NCBI GenBank assembly: GCA_949592205.1
Contig: CATIUR010000006.1
Span: 67,948,001-68,012,000 of the forward strand
Direction of reading: 5' to 3'
DNA from: Helichrysum umbraculigerum
Taxonomy: Eukaryota; Streptophyta; Magnoliopsida; Asterales; Asteraceae
DNA: 64,000 nt
Below, piece by piece: positions 47,712 to 60,717 of this stretch. Position numbers and translations under genes: made by a program. Below the pieces are notes generated by a model, which saw only the letters and a list, made by a program, of their open reading frames with translations, did no database searches and had not been told where the DNA came from. Position 1 is the first letter of the stretch; every line of letters begins with the position of its first letter.

Positions 47712-50665
47712 AAAATGGTTGATTTCCTTTGAACAACCAATGTTTTGGGATAAGTTTATATTTGGTCACCAACCATAATATGTGGCTTTTAAACTCACCA
47801 TAGATTTCATGTCAAAACTCAAAACCGTCACATTCTTGAAAAAGTTGAAGTTGTAATTAACATCAAAGTTGACTAGTTGTACACAATCATTTGAACTAAG
47901 AGTTGTTTTAAATTTGGCTTACTACATTTGGTTATTTTTGTGTTGTGCACCATCATATTTTGGTTGTGCGGCTACAATTCTAATGTTGTGTTTCATGGTA
48001 GATTAGTTTACCTGTGTTTACTTATTAATTAGTGCAAAGTGGCTAGTTCATCAATTTAAAACACTACCCATATAAGAAAATCAGTCGCGTATGAAAAGAC
48101 TTGACGATACGCGGTTGGAGATTTAAGTACTTAGGTAGATCGTTTGGTGTTTTAAACTTGTAGATGAAGTTGCGGGTACAGTAAGACAATACTCAAACCT
48201 AATAGATGTGTAGTTAGTGCACGAATAATTCTGTTACTTTGGATAATATTATGGTGTTTGAGTTTGTTTTAAGTTCGTACGAGGAAATTTTGTTTCTGAA
48301 TTCTGATTTAAACATTCTTCTAATGATGGCTTTGGTTGTTTTCTCCATTTTAAACGACCATTTTTCTCCCAATTTATAAACCGAATATCGAGGTTCAAGG
48401 CGGCATCTACATAAGCGGAAAAAAAAACCAAAGGTAAAAACTCGCAAATTGAAGAGAATATTAGAAGTATCATATAATCCTAACTTTACGTTTTGAAAAT
48501 TGCATTTGGCTTTGCCACAAGCTATAAATTAACTATCCTGTTACTATGGCTAGCATATACTCCATATCCCAACAAGAAATCAGATCAGTTTATATAACGT
48601 AAACATAACACAGTGATTTGGGTGATTATATAGTCCTCAAGTCTAAGCAACACACATAAGACTCACTAATGATGAACCCCTTTTTTTCTTTTTTTGAACG
48701 CGGCAGGCATTTACGATGTAAAACATAACACTTTTTTAGTGTACTCGAACAAAATTGCATATCGTCGTAACCCTTTATGGTTGAATCGTCTTCCTTTATC
48801 AAGAGCCAACACTCTTTTCATTTTTCTAATTTCCATCGATATATACCTCATAAAATATACAACCCTAAAATGCAATATCTCCGAAAATACAAGTGACCAT
48901 AAATATTTTGGAATACAAAATTCTAAGTACGTACGTGCGTAGAGATTGCTTATGCACATCATCAATTATCAACAACAACAAGAGCAGGTGCGAGCTAGGA
49001 AATACAAATAGTGGGGGCAAAAAAAAATTATTTTTATTTCTTTTATAGTTTAGTGGGGGCGAAAATTTTAAAATGTCAATTCATTTTTTTACCTAATTTA
49101 AAAGTTCTTGTGGAGGTGGCCGCCTACGCTGCCTCCACCCTTGATTCCTTGAACAAGACTACGTACGCGTTGAAAAGGTCTTAGCCCACATTTTGAGTTT
49201 ATGTGTTTGACTTTGACTTTGTAATTCAACAATGGAGTAATATCTAAGACTTCTTCTGATTTTTATAGCCATTGACACCTGATGTTTTGTCGCAGTAAAA
49301 ACGGTTAATATGATTAATATTAAACTTTTTTTTTTTTTAGAAATATTAGTTTTTTAGTTTATTGTATCACACCATCTTTAAGATTTAGACATTTTTAGTT
49401 TTTAACTCCTTAACACGTGCTAAATAGCAACATCCATTTCGACTGAGCATATATAAGTTTGACCTGTTCGACTTTTTCTCATTGAGGAGCTGTATCCTAG
49501 TCATTACTCTTTTGTTCCACGTCATATTGATGCATCATTTTCTATTAAATTATTCAAAAATAATACGATATTTATATCGTTTTGAAAACAACTAGTTTAG
49601 GACCTGCAAAATTCGCGAAATCATTCATGAAAAATACTTAAGTCGCCTCATATATATGTACGTCTAGACTAAGTTACATAATCAATGTACGTTAACGGTC
49701 AATTAGTCACAGCTTTTTAGCAATTAAGCAAAATGTAAGATATAATTTAAATGATATGAGTATATGTATAGCGAATGTGTTTATCGATTGCATTAGCAGA
49801 TCAAAGAACTTGTGACCAAGTGACTGTTCAAATGTTCACTGTTTGAATTGAACGACTTAACTTGATCATAAGTGAAGCACGACTATCTTGTGAAATCATT
49901 TACTTTGAATTTTTGTTTGAAGTATGATAAGATACATTATGTTATATTCATTATTATAATTCCTATATTATTTTTATTCTCCGTAAATTTGTTAACTTAT
50001 ACTTGTTACAACAGTGAGAAATAATCCGAACAATTACTCGAACAATGTAAGTTAAATATGTAACAATGTAAGTTATTGAAATCGAAATCGAAATTGAAAT
50101 TTGAATCGTAAATTACGTAATGATTTATTGTCTTCAGAACAAGTCTTTATCATAAATTCAGAATTCAGGTTATGGAGCGATTGAACTGATCAATCAGGGA
50201 TATCAATTACACCCAAGAAGGAGGTATTCCGGAAGTTCATTGTATAATAGATAACCGTTCAGACCATAAAAAGAATGCTTATTGAAAGCTAAATCATAAA
50301 TTACGTAATGATTTATTGTATTCAAAATGCGTCTTTATCATTGATCCAGGAATTGAAAATTAGAAACTGATAAAAGAATTCAAAAAAGACAATCGTATAG
50401 GAATTTAGATCACTATGTGATTGAATGAAGCCCAAAATTTCTTGATATTGATAAATAACATATTATGGTTTTTTTTCAGGAAAAAAAATAAAGAATATTA
50501 AAGGAAGAGATTGAATTAACATATTTGGAGGAGTGATCTACAATTAAGCAAAAAATAAAGGATTTATTTTGTAAATGTTGAAGGGTGTATATTATAAATA
50601 TAAAAGGGTATATTAGTCCTTTAATCACATAAAATGGATTTAAGTAGGGTGGTGATAAATCCACC
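47712..50665. other. Gene-free region
   Basis: About 3 kb AT-rich without a credible coding block. A 55 bp segment (AAATTACGTAATGATTTATTG...) occurs twice, near 50108 and 50295. A G-rich stretch at 48990-49145 (AGTGGGGGC words, then GGTGGCCGCCTACGCTGCC) looks like the decayed end of an unidentified interspersed repeat. Confidence 0.45.
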
Positions 50666-50758
50666 ATTCAATTTGATAAATCCACCATTGACATGCATTA
50701 ACAGTTTGTACAGTACAAACTGTTAATGCATGTCAATGGCGGTTTTATCAAATTGAAT
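50666..50758. repeat. Near-perfect 93 bp palindrome
   Basis: Arms 50666-50710 and 50714-50758 (45 bp each) are inverted copies with two mismatches, separated by CAG. The centre reads TTTGTACAGTACAAA. The adjacent sequence repeats the GATAAATCCACCATT word at 50653. The arms would form a long hairpin in RNA or a cruciform in DNA. Confidence 0.9.
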
Positions 50759-51300
50759 GTTGGAAATATCATTGGTCATTTAAGTATGCCATTAATCTAA
50801 TTAAGGGTTTGATCCTTATTGTTAATTCTTATCTAATGACTATTATTCTTCCTACATTTTTCTTATATTTATAATAAATATATAAATAAAAGATAGATGT
50901 ATGATATGTGAGTGATGTGACCCAATAATATGATACATTTGACCCAATAATATGATATGTGAGTGATGACATTAATCTAAGTTATACATAAACAATTCAA
51001 GTTCCAAGTTCCTACCCATGCATTTGCTTACAAAAACGGCAGTAAAACCCGAACCAGGATTTCTGTTCATCAACTAGAACGAAATAACTCGCAGGACGCA
51101 AAAAAGAAAGGAAAACTACAAGCATACTTCACTATCACGCAAATGACACTACCACATGCAGCTACCTATTACTAAACGATATTACTACGCATAGATTGAT
51201 GCAAAATTTTACCTTCAGACATCTTCATGTTTTATAACCATTACCTTAACAATTAGTATGAAGAACTTGAAAGTTCCACAGAAGATGCAACAAAGTTCAT
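50759..51300. other. Intergenic region and PUMPKIN 3' UTR
   Basis: AT-rich; the last 100-200 bp are probably the 3' UTR of the minus-strand UMP kinase gene. No other gene seen. Confidence 0.5.
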
Positions 51301-54300
51301 TCAAATCCTTGCAGCCGCTGAGACACGAGCACTACTGATCAGTGTTCCTACTCTCTCGCCCTTGATAGCTTTTGCAATGTTACCAGGTTTATCGAGATTG
51401 AACACAACAACTGCATCAAAAACATCAAGTTCAGAAAAAGTGTTTCTCGTAAACACAGCTTCTGCAAGATGAAACAAGACAAAAGCGGATACAGTGATCA
51501 CCAAATGTTGACATGTTCTTATTTGCATACCCTACGATTTTTAATTTATTTTGTTTTATGATCAATCATATAGATGGATTCTGATGATCATATCAGTCAT
51601 ATTATAATTTTAAGTATCCAATTCTAATAGCTGATGATCCATTTTTAGCTCACAAGAAACTTGAGGTGGTAAAATGGATGGGTTAGGCAGGTTGGATAAG
51701 GGGTAAAAAATGGTTACTGCTTAGCACATGTCAAAATGGGCAGGAAATCCACCTATATGACGGGGACTAGCCACACACACTTTGTTGTCTTTCCACCAAT
51801 AGGTTTTATGCATTGAAATTACACTAAAAGAGACTTTCGACCCACTCAACCTGTTTATAGCTATTATTAGAGTTTACCCATTTGACCTGTTAGAATAACA
51901 TCTGACCCAAATTGACCTGTTAACCATAATGAGGTCCTAAATTACCACCTCTACGATAAATGCTTTTTCTTTTCCTTCCAGTATATTGACTAATTGAACT
52001 CTATGTCTTGACTTTTACTTGTAGAATTAGACAATAACCATATTCACATGTTGTGGACGATTGCTAGGCATCAGCGAGAAGAGAAATTAATGGCCACAAT
52101 GCCACACTACTGATTTATTTATTTCACTAATGTACCTCATGTTGTCTTGTTCCAATCATCTATCACTTGTTGATTTACATCTTTAACAACCAAAAAAAGA
52201 AAGAAAAACTTTATACAAACTAGCCGAGTAGCCGTAAATGAATAACTAGCTGTGAGGGCTTATGATATAAAGTATATAATTGCACGAATCTATGCTTATG
52301 ATTGATAAATCATTTAATCAGGCATAAAAAAAAAGAACCATGGAAGTAGTGACCATCTATTTTGGGTTTGCAAGAATCTAAAACAGGTTATGCGATAACA
52401 TACCTGGGATATTGTTTTCTTGGCATAAAGTGATTGCAGTCAAGTCCATAACACAAAGGTCCCTCGAGATTACTTCTTGATACGTAAGTGTGTCATGAAG
52501 TTGAGCGTTAGGGTTATTCCTTGGATCTTCATCATACACGCCATCCACATTAGTAGCTTTTAAAACTACCTCTGCATTAACTGCATCATCCAACCAAAAT
52601 TATGATTTAACTTTGGTAAGCAAATATTATCGACTTAGATATGATCCAGCGTGTAATATATATATGATTCATTGATCCACTAGAGGTGGTTCAGTAACCA
52701 AACACCCCCCAAAATTACATGTTGAGTCATACATTGCAATTCGCATGGGATGTATAGAGGGATCAGCAAAAAGTAGGATACAAAACAACTTACTTTCTGC
52801 ACAACGAAGAGATGCAGCGGTATCTGTGGTGAAAAAGGGATTTCCGGTGCCAGCTGCAAATATGACGACCCTGCCTTTCTCTAAATGCCTAACGGCTCTT
52901 CGACGTATATATGGTTCAGCAACTTCAGACATTCTAAATGCTGTCTGGACTCTTGTTGGGATGCCAATGCTCTCCATTGTAGCTTGCAAATATATAGCAT
53001 TCATCACAGTTGCCAACATCCTGATCCATTGTAATTAAAAGCTTAGTATTGTCCCGAAGAAATGATTGTATCCTTATAGATTTTAGTTGTTTTGTTACCA
53101 ACATTATTCCTTCAAACATATTTTGTCTAGAGGGAATATGTTTACAATAAAAGAACACAGACAGTAACCTCGTATTAATGCTAATTAAGATCTGCAATTC
53201 TCATAAATAGAATGGGGGAGTATAAACAAGAGACAATTCTTAATAGTTTGCAACAATCAAAACTTCAAAAGTACTTGTGGTGTGTCATGTGTGGGTACGT
53301 GTTTTTCAAGTGTGTTTGGTTTGATATTAGATAAGCAGTTAATCAGGCCGGCTTGAATTTTCAACAACTGACCACAAACTAGAAAATGGTCATACTTAGG
53401 AGGCCTAACAATGGGTGACGATAATGGACTATTATGAAACGCGAAACAAAATAATGGAGAATTTTCAAACCGCAGACAAAAAGTTAATTCATAAATGGGT
53501 AAACGGGGAGAGGTTATCCCTGTTCAGGTTACAAGGGGAGGGAGAGTGGTTTTTTGACTCAGATGTACATGGCCTAACCGGGGTATCCTCGTGAGTTTCC
53601 GACCGTTTCCCTGGCTACCCCCAAGATCTTTTACCCATCGAGGTTCGAACCTAAGACCTGTTGTGAGGACATCCGGACGCTTTACCACTAAGCCACCTTG
53701 GTGACGGTTAGAAAAAAAAATATTCATGTCATGTTTAAAATGAGGAAGTAGAAGGCTCAAAATTTAAATGAACTCTTTATCCAAAATTTTGTTTCGAATG
53801 AACTGTGAGAGAGTACTAAACATGAAAGTAAAATAGAAATTTTTATTTACCAATTACCCTTTCGTTTTAGTTGTAACTTCACAGAAAAGAAGTTTGGCTT
53901 AATGTGATAACACGGGTTTACATGAGTCTATCAGGAAACATATAAGAGAATCGAATATAAAAGAGTTCACAGCATGTAATGGAAAAAGATTAATCAGACG
54001 GGATAAATAGGTTGTACCCAATGTAATCAGCAGATGAACGATCGAGGCCACTACTTCCTGCCCATGAGGCTCCACGGAAGATATTCCCCCCACCAACAAC
54101 TATAGCCACCTGATATATATAAATGAAAATCGAACATTAATGCCGAAGATACTTTTCACTTGCTAGATGTAGTTTTTAGGAGGTGTCGGATTTTCTTTTG
54201 GAATATCTGATTATTACGATTTGAATTTGTACCACGAACGATACATTCCCTAGACTATGAATTTACAAAATATGTGCCAAAATGCTATCTGAACGTATTT

Positions 54301-56039
54301 ATGCATGCATTTACATCTATGTGATATGTAGGAAAAATTAGATTTGTGAATCCCACACAATGAGGAGTGTTTGTAGGAGGATGTAACACTACCACTGAAC
54401 TTTGGCCTTCCACAGATACTGTCCACGAGTCTTGTTTAGCAACACTTTTCTGTTGTTGGGATTTTAGCTTTCGTTTTCAAATCAACTTTACAATGGACAC
54501 AAAATTATCTTGACACAAAAACCTTTTACATACCAAAATACTCAAACTGGTTTCAAATATTTTGCAAACACTATGAGTTGTACGATATTTCCATTGTTAA
54601 ACATTAAGGGGTTGTTTTGGATTTCTGCTTATTTTATAGTTTTGACAAGAGATAAGCAAATCCAAAAACCCTTTCAGTAACTGCTTATCTGCTTATTTTA
54701 GAAGGAGAAAACACTTGAAAATAAGCATGATAGCACCTGCTTATTATTTAAGAAGATAAGCGAATGAGCAATCCCAAACACCCCTCAAGGGTTCATAAGA
54801 TAACAGCAAGCAATGACTAATCTTACTTCGTAGAAAATTTTATTTTGAATTAATAGAATGTAAAGTTTTTTGCAGTACTACTCTGTTTTCAGAGTAATCT
54901 TAGCAAACACCTATTAGTTTAGTTATTGTTTATGAGCTGCATATCCCATTTACCCAATCACCAAAATATATTGTGTTTTTTAAAATAATAAGTAGTTAAG
55001 TTCGTATCCCGCATGCTCTCTTAGTGTCTGCAACACTAATCCTACAACTACCCAAAAGATACTCATACGGAGTATAAAACAAGGAGAATCGGAAATCTAC
55101 CTCAATGCCAAGCCGAGTCACTTCCGCAACCTCTCTTGCAATAGCCATTGTAACCTATTAATCAAAAGTAGCCGCATTATATGCCAGCGGAATGGTCAAA
55201 CTTGCTATCTTACCAAAAACAAAATACCATAGCTCTTACCTTTGGGTCAATATTTTGTTCACCGTCACCTGCAAGTGCTTCTCCACTTACTTTAAGAAGC
55301 ACCCTTCGCCACTTAACAGGACCTCTAGATGTACCATTTTCATTCAAACTAACACAAATAGAATCCAAATAACTAAACTTAGCGTCTAATTCATTAAGAA
55401 ATATAAATGCAACAACAAACTCTCTCAAAGGTAAGATGATGTCTAACTCTGAACACTTGTACCTTTAAAAACATAAAATTGCGTTTTAGATGAGGGATTT
55501 ACTCCTATTATCCACTAAACCCACATATTCCTTAAAAAAAAATAAGATGATTTTGCTCATAATCAAGAATACTCGCATCAATAATCAATCTTTACACTAC
55601 AAAAAGGGAAAAATATAATCTTTATTAGCTGGGTACTAATTCAAATGATAAAACTTCAATCTTTACAAGCTGGGTGCAATTAATCCTTATCAGTGGGTTC
55701 ATATGAATAAGCAAAATTCAAGAGCTAAAAACAAGAATGCACACATAAAAACATAAAATTGTAATTACAAGCAATAATATAGAGATACCTAAACGCCATG
55801 GAATCTGAAGAGCGACCATTTTCAGAAGCTGAACATTTGATGGCCAATGAAGAATATTTGGTGTTAAACCCATTATTAATCTGATTACTAATATTATAAT
55901 TTTGTACATAATTTGGTATACTAATATTATAATTTTGTACATAATTTGGTTTAAGAAAACCTAATAATGGTGAATAAGATGTGGATGATGAAGAGATAGA
56001 GCGACCAATTGAGGAAGATGAATAAGCAGATACAGCCAT
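51301..56039 (-). CDS. PUMPKIN: Chloroplast UMP kinase (uridylate kinase)
   Basis: Exons, transcription order: 56039-55789, 55372-55240, 55154-55101, 54109-54018, 53020-52794, 52580-52404, 51410-51301; GT-AG, frame-consistent, 347 residues. Residues 1 to about 75 are Ser-rich and basic, a plastid transit peptide. The amino-acid-kinase fold begins WRRVLLKVSGEALAG (about 98), then VVGGGNIFRG, DYIGMLATVMNA, FAAGTGNPFFTTDTAA, LKATNVDGVYDEDP and a conserved GNIAKAIKGERVGT end, as in bacterial PyrH. It phosphorylates UMP to UDP in the plastid. The Arabidopsis protein of this name is also reported to bind plastid intron RNAs and aid their splicing. The extreme C-terminus differs from the Arabidopsis form I recall. 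A TATATATA run at about 56148-56163 may be the core promoter. Confidence 0.93.
53510..53706 (-). mobile_element. tRNA-derived SINE in a PUMPKIN intron
   Basis: On the minus strand, an RNA polymerase III A box TGGCTTAGTGG (plus 53685-53695) is followed about 33 bp on by a B box GGTTCGAACC (53642-53651), the internal promoter of a tRNA head. Then comes a GC-richer body (GGGGGTAGCCAGGGAAACGG...) typical of plant SINEs. Total about 200 bp. The rest of the head does not fold as a complete tRNA, so it is not a functional tRNA gene. Same transcriptional direction as the host gene, in the intron between exons 4 and 5. Confidence 0.8.
54607..54786. mobile_element. hAT-like MITE in a PUMPKIN intron
   Basis: About 180 bp with inverted ends GGGGTTGTTTTGGATT and (reverse complement of the right end) GGGGTGTTTGGGATT; the interior repeats GCTTAT/ATAAGC words. 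The design resembles the element at 528-909. Target duplication not clearly readable. Confidence 0.5.
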
Positions 56040-56352
56040 GGGGGAAGGATTAAGATTGCAGCTTTTTCGGTTTTTCTTGATTATAAGTTTACCCTAAATT
56101 ACTTGGGAATTGTGGATAAGGGTGAAGGGTATGAATGTAATGTGTGTGTAATATATATATATACCTCAAAGTTTTTGTTGTTTTAGTTAGTGTTCTAATC
56201 CTTAAATTATGGTGATCATCTCCTAGATTCTGGAATCAAAAAACTTTATCCTGGGTATCCTAGAATCTAATTGAGTATATGCATGTTTTCCCACTAATAA
56301 TCTAATATTATTAGCAATAAAAATTTTGCGTTCACATGAAAATTTGTAATAA

Positions 56353-57104
56353 GAGTTAAATTGAGACCATTTATTTTGTGTGAGGATGGGGAACCAAATA
56401 TGCCATGTGTTTCTTTTTTCTCTCTCATCCACGTTTTTAAAAATTAAATATCTCACAAACGACAAGTCGAAAAATCATGAAAATTGCACCACATTTTTCA
56501 GCGTTTTATCCTCTTCGATTTGCCGTCCATCAAGGCATACTTCTGACGAACTTTTTTTTTTCATTATTTTGGTGGGTTTTACATATTAGTAACACATGTG
56601 TTAGTGATTGATTATACATTTGATTTAGGGTTTAGAGTTAGGGTTTAGCAGGGTTTAGTGTTAGGGTTTAGCAGGGTTTAGTGTTAGGATTTAGCAGGGT
56701 TTAGGGTTTAGTATGATTTAGGGTTTAGAGTTTTATAAAGCGTTTAGGGTTTAGGGTTTGGGGTTTAGGGTTTAGGGTTGGGAGTTTGGGGTTTCCCAAC
56801 CCTAAACCCTAACCCCTAAACCCCAAACCCTAAACCCTAAACTCAACACTGTAACACACGTGTTAGTAATGTGAAACCCACTAAAAATAATGGAAAAAAA
56901 ACTCGTCGAAAGTATGCCTTAATGGACGGCAAATCGAAGAGGATCAAACGCTGAATCTAATGGTGCAATTTTCATAATTTTTCGATTTGTCGTTTGTGAG
57001 ATATTTAACTCAAGGGGTAAATGGGTTTTGTATTCTCTTTGTACACATGGCACCATATCATTGGTTCCTCTATTCTCACACAAATTTTTAGTCTCATTTG
57101 AACC
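56353..57104. repeat. Foldback element with long inverted arms and telomere-like core
   Basis: Arms of roughly 230-270 bp (about 56353-56620 and 56850-57104) are inverted copies, sharing for example CGATTTGCCGTCCAT and ATATCTCACAAACGAC read outward. Between them lie degenerate GGGTTTA repeats on the plus strand (56625-56795) and then CCCTAAA repeats (56797-56842), so the core also folds back. Both arms end internally with an AACACATGTGTTAG-type palindrome (56590; variant 56853), the word found in the 36.6-39.4 kb array. No coding; superfamily unclear, possibly a Mutator-type foldback. Confidence 0.8.
56625..56842. repeat. Interstitial telomere-like repeats (TTTAGGG type)
   Basis: Degenerate GGGTTTA units on the plus strand switch at about 56797 to CCCTAAA units, forming a head-to-head inversion at the centre of the foldback element. 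Confidence 0.9.
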
Positions 57105-58543
57105 TTACCCTTTGGAATTATTTAAAAAAAATGATAGCTACATTCATAAGGGTCCTAAGAAAATATTTAAAACACATGTTAATTCGTATCATAATAAACT
57201 TTCTAAACTTAAATTTTAGCGGACCTCATAAATATCATTTAAAGTATAATTAAATTGTGCATGTTAGCTGTCATTAACAATACTCTTTTAACACTTTGTA
57301 TTATTAATAATTAGTTAATACTTTTTCACTAGATAAAAGAGATCTTTTTAGTAAAATTTGTTGTTGTTTACAACATGTTTTTTATAGTAAACGACATCGA
57401 ATGATCATCGTTTTAGTTACGATCTAACAATCGAACAAGTTAGAAAATTCATTGTTTGGCGATTTGTGTTGTGCTATTTTGTGTAAACAAAAATATGCCT
57501 TTCAACTTACTATATCTATCTCACATTTTTTTTTTAGTAGATTTTGCCATTTTGGCTTGTATGTATGTCCATGTTGTGGTCTTCCTTTTGATGTTAAACA
57601 TTGAGTGGACACTTTCATAGTTGATGAACATCACAACATGTAGTTGAAGGAAGATACCAACTATTTTGGTTTGTGTTGTTATCATGTCATCAATGTTATA
57701 CTTCACATATAGAAGATGCAGGAAAATTATGTTCCTCGTTGGTTCAGAAAAGAATGCGTTTAATCAGGCATAGATGCCACTTTTATTTGAATGAAGATGC
57801 GAGTAAAACTTTACAAATATTCATATTATATGGAAACCTCTCGAACCAAATGAATGTAAAAACACCCCGACCTTTATATAAGAAATCATATAATATTGTT
57901 CGACAATGCAAGTCCAGCAAGATAATTTCCATTGAATGACGAGATACTATCGTAGCCTGATGATGTAGTCTAGACATAACCAGCAAGTCCAACACTACAA
58001 AAGCATACCTCAATGCAACAAGGCTCATTGACTGGCAAGAGTATGATAATGTATTTATACATACCACTTTCTTGACATTTTAATACCTGATAGTGTGAAA
58101 CCAACCATGTTGACATATTACCCGACCTGCCCAATTTGCCACATGTACCCTGTTCCACTTAGCTTTGATCCATGGTCTGGCTTTCAAAGTTTCAAGCCAA
58201 AATATAACATTCATCAACAAGTTCATCCTTAACGTCCTTTAGCACAAGATTATTCTCGTAAAAATAAACTAGTCATATTCTTTATCTTTTCTTTTAAAAC
58301 GTAAGACGCTTGGGAGAAAGTGAGCAGAACATTAGGTATATGAGTAAAGAAATAGATACCAAAAGTAAACTTTTGTTCCTAAAACCACATACCTTTTACT
58401 ACATAAAACCATGCTGCTACCGGTAAACTATTATCACCTGATACAAAAAGGGAATTTCACCTGATAGAAAAAGGGAACTGACTACATATAATATGCCACG
58501 ATCTGCTTGAGGACATTTACATAACATCGTGAATGAACAATGC
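57105..58543. other. Intergenic region between PUMPKIN and SG1
   Basis: AT-rich; no credible coding block. The last few hundred bases are likely the SG1 3' UTR. Small ORFs on both strands near 57673-58158 overlap each other and resemble nothing I recognise. Confidence 0.45.
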
Positions 58544-60717
58544 CTATTTCTTGTATAAAAACTCGGGTTTCAACCCCTTCTTGTTTTTTTGTCTTATTTC
58601 TGTTTTTGCCGCCAAAACAACATCATCCAAGAATCCTCTTTGAGGAAATTCATCTGGTAAGAGACTTTGGTACGTCAAAAACTGTTCTTCAGCTTCTTCC
58701 TTTCTATCAAGAAGGCTATAGATGATTCCCTGAATACGAACATGATTTTAATGATGTTAATGCAGAAATTTTCCAAGAGATACTTCAGATTCTCAGAACT
58801 TTACAGGACAAACTCATAAATTCAGCATAGGTCTTTCTAACTCTTTTCAAATTAACTAACTATTGTAAACCCAATATTACGAAGCCTACCAAACAAGGTA
58901 GAACTTTACATTCGAAAAAATTAAGACAGCATATAATTGACCCATCTGGCCCATTCCCTTTCAGCTAAAATTTCTGAATCTATTTGGCCCGTTGGTGCAA
59001 CCTATATTGACGCATTTATACGTTATCCGGATTGGCATTGCCACCTCTAGGTGCTTAAAAAGTTCACGTGATCTATCACTAACCTAAGAAACCAACGAAC
59101 ATAACCCCAATGGATTGGATAATACTTGTGGAATTTGTACTTGAGAATTATGACATAAGCAGGTCCTAAGCACAATAGAATTTTATAAATTATAATAAGA
59201 TATGAAAAGCATATAAATATAAAAGAAAGATGATAGCTAAATGGAAAGCACCTGACAAAGATAGGGCCGAAAGTCTCTAGGATTCTCATTGATAAGATCT
59301 TTAAATTGTTTCAAAGCATCATCCAGATCCCCCTAGATAGAACAGAAGAACGTACAATGAAAATGCTAGCATAACCTATAATTCAATAAATATGGCATCC
59401 CGAGTACCAAAACACAAAATGGCTGTACATTTTAGTAACAATACTTATTGAAATGTTTGAAGTATCAGTGTATCACCTTGACAACATGCATTTGTGCAAT
59501 CAATATTCTTATATTCCTTTCATCCGTGACTTTTTTCCTTTGACGAGCGATTTCCAAAGACTTATTCAGCATCTCAAACAAGGCTGGTCCTTCAAGATTT
59601 TTGTGCATTACCATAGCAAGCCCCTAGAAAAAAAGAAGTAAGCCACAGTGAAACCGCACATCATCATCATCAATATGTATGCTATCCAACAACAATTATA
59701 AGATTCTTCTCGATCTAGAGAATCCATGTGACATTGTAACAATTTAGCGCATCAAACTTTCAACCCAACCTATCAACTTCAACAATCACAGGAATCGTGT
59801 TGAGATCACTAGAACAATAGAACTCAAAACAACTTCGTAAACGATACAAAACCTCACTGTTATAAATGCATTTACCAAACCACTATTTCTCCCTAATATA
59901 TAGATTCTTGTGACCAAATAAGAGGAAACAAATCAACAACAACCATGTAAGGTTAGATAAAACCTAAAAACCTGTAATTAAAAGTTGGAAGACAATTTAA
60001 GCAGATCCATATCCAAAACATGTCAAAGAGTGCAATATTTAATAAACAAGAGATGAAAATAACCAAAAAACATACATGCAAAGCTCTAAGCAAAAGAGGC
60101 CTCTCCTTCAATATATTCTTAAACAAATTCTTAGCTTTATTATAATCACCAATCATCTCATAACATAAAGCCTGCAAAAGCCTCCATTCAACTTCCTTAG
60201 GTTCAATAGCAATCAATCTCTCAACATACTCAATTGCTTCTTTAGTTTTCCCTCTTTTCATCTTCCCATGAAATACAGATTTCAAAACCTCAACATCTTT
60301 CGGATTACCCTCCAATAACTTCATATACATCATCTCTTCCTCATCAAAATCAAAACTTTGACTCTCTGTGCTTTGACTTTGACTTTGAGTTTGACTAGGT
60401 AGTGCTAATACAGGTTTCTTGTTGAAAAAACCCATGAAAATGAATGACCCAACAAGCAAAGTTACAATCTTTTCTGACATAAATTTAGTAATCACTTTGT
60501 GGGATGAAGATGATGAGGTAATTAAGGGGTAATATGAAGTGGGTTTGTTGATATACGTGATTATAGAAGTGGGTTTTGAGGAAATCTTGAGAATTTGATT
60601 GAAATGAAGTGAATTTTGAAAGTGTTTTTGAAATTGGGGAAGTGTGTGAATGCGTATAGGATGATGGAGCGATAGAGTGTTGATTGATGAACCCATGTCG
60701 GAGAATTTACCGGCCAA
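58544..60717 (-). CDS. SG1: SLOW GREEN 1-like chloroplast TPR protein
   Basis: Exons, transcription order: 60717-60076, 59623-59477, 59332-59252, 58729-58544; GT-AG, frame-consistent, 351 residues. The N-terminal ~80 residues are Ser/Thr/His-rich without a run of acids, a plastid transit peptide, followed by a hydrophobic segment (IVTLLVGSFIFMGFF, about 83-97). TPR units follow, with motifs LEGNPKDVEVLKSV, YVERLIAIEPKEVEWRLL, LFKNILKERPLLLRALH, then GLAMVMHKN, LINENPRDFRPYLCQ and LLPDEFPQRGFLDDVVLAAK. SG1 is needed for chloroplast development and greening, presumably as a scaffold; no catalytic residues are expected. An alternative start at Met8 (MGSSINT) is possible. Confidence 0.88.

Noticed and set aside
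48694..48965. Paired sense and antisense ORFs of about 83 codons
   Set aside because: Mutually antisense, no motif, no splice context; chance ORFs in AT-rich intergenic DNA.
53641..53706. Functional tRNA gene
   Set aside because: A and B boxes are present, but the acceptor and anticodon stems do not close and the unit continues into a SINE body.
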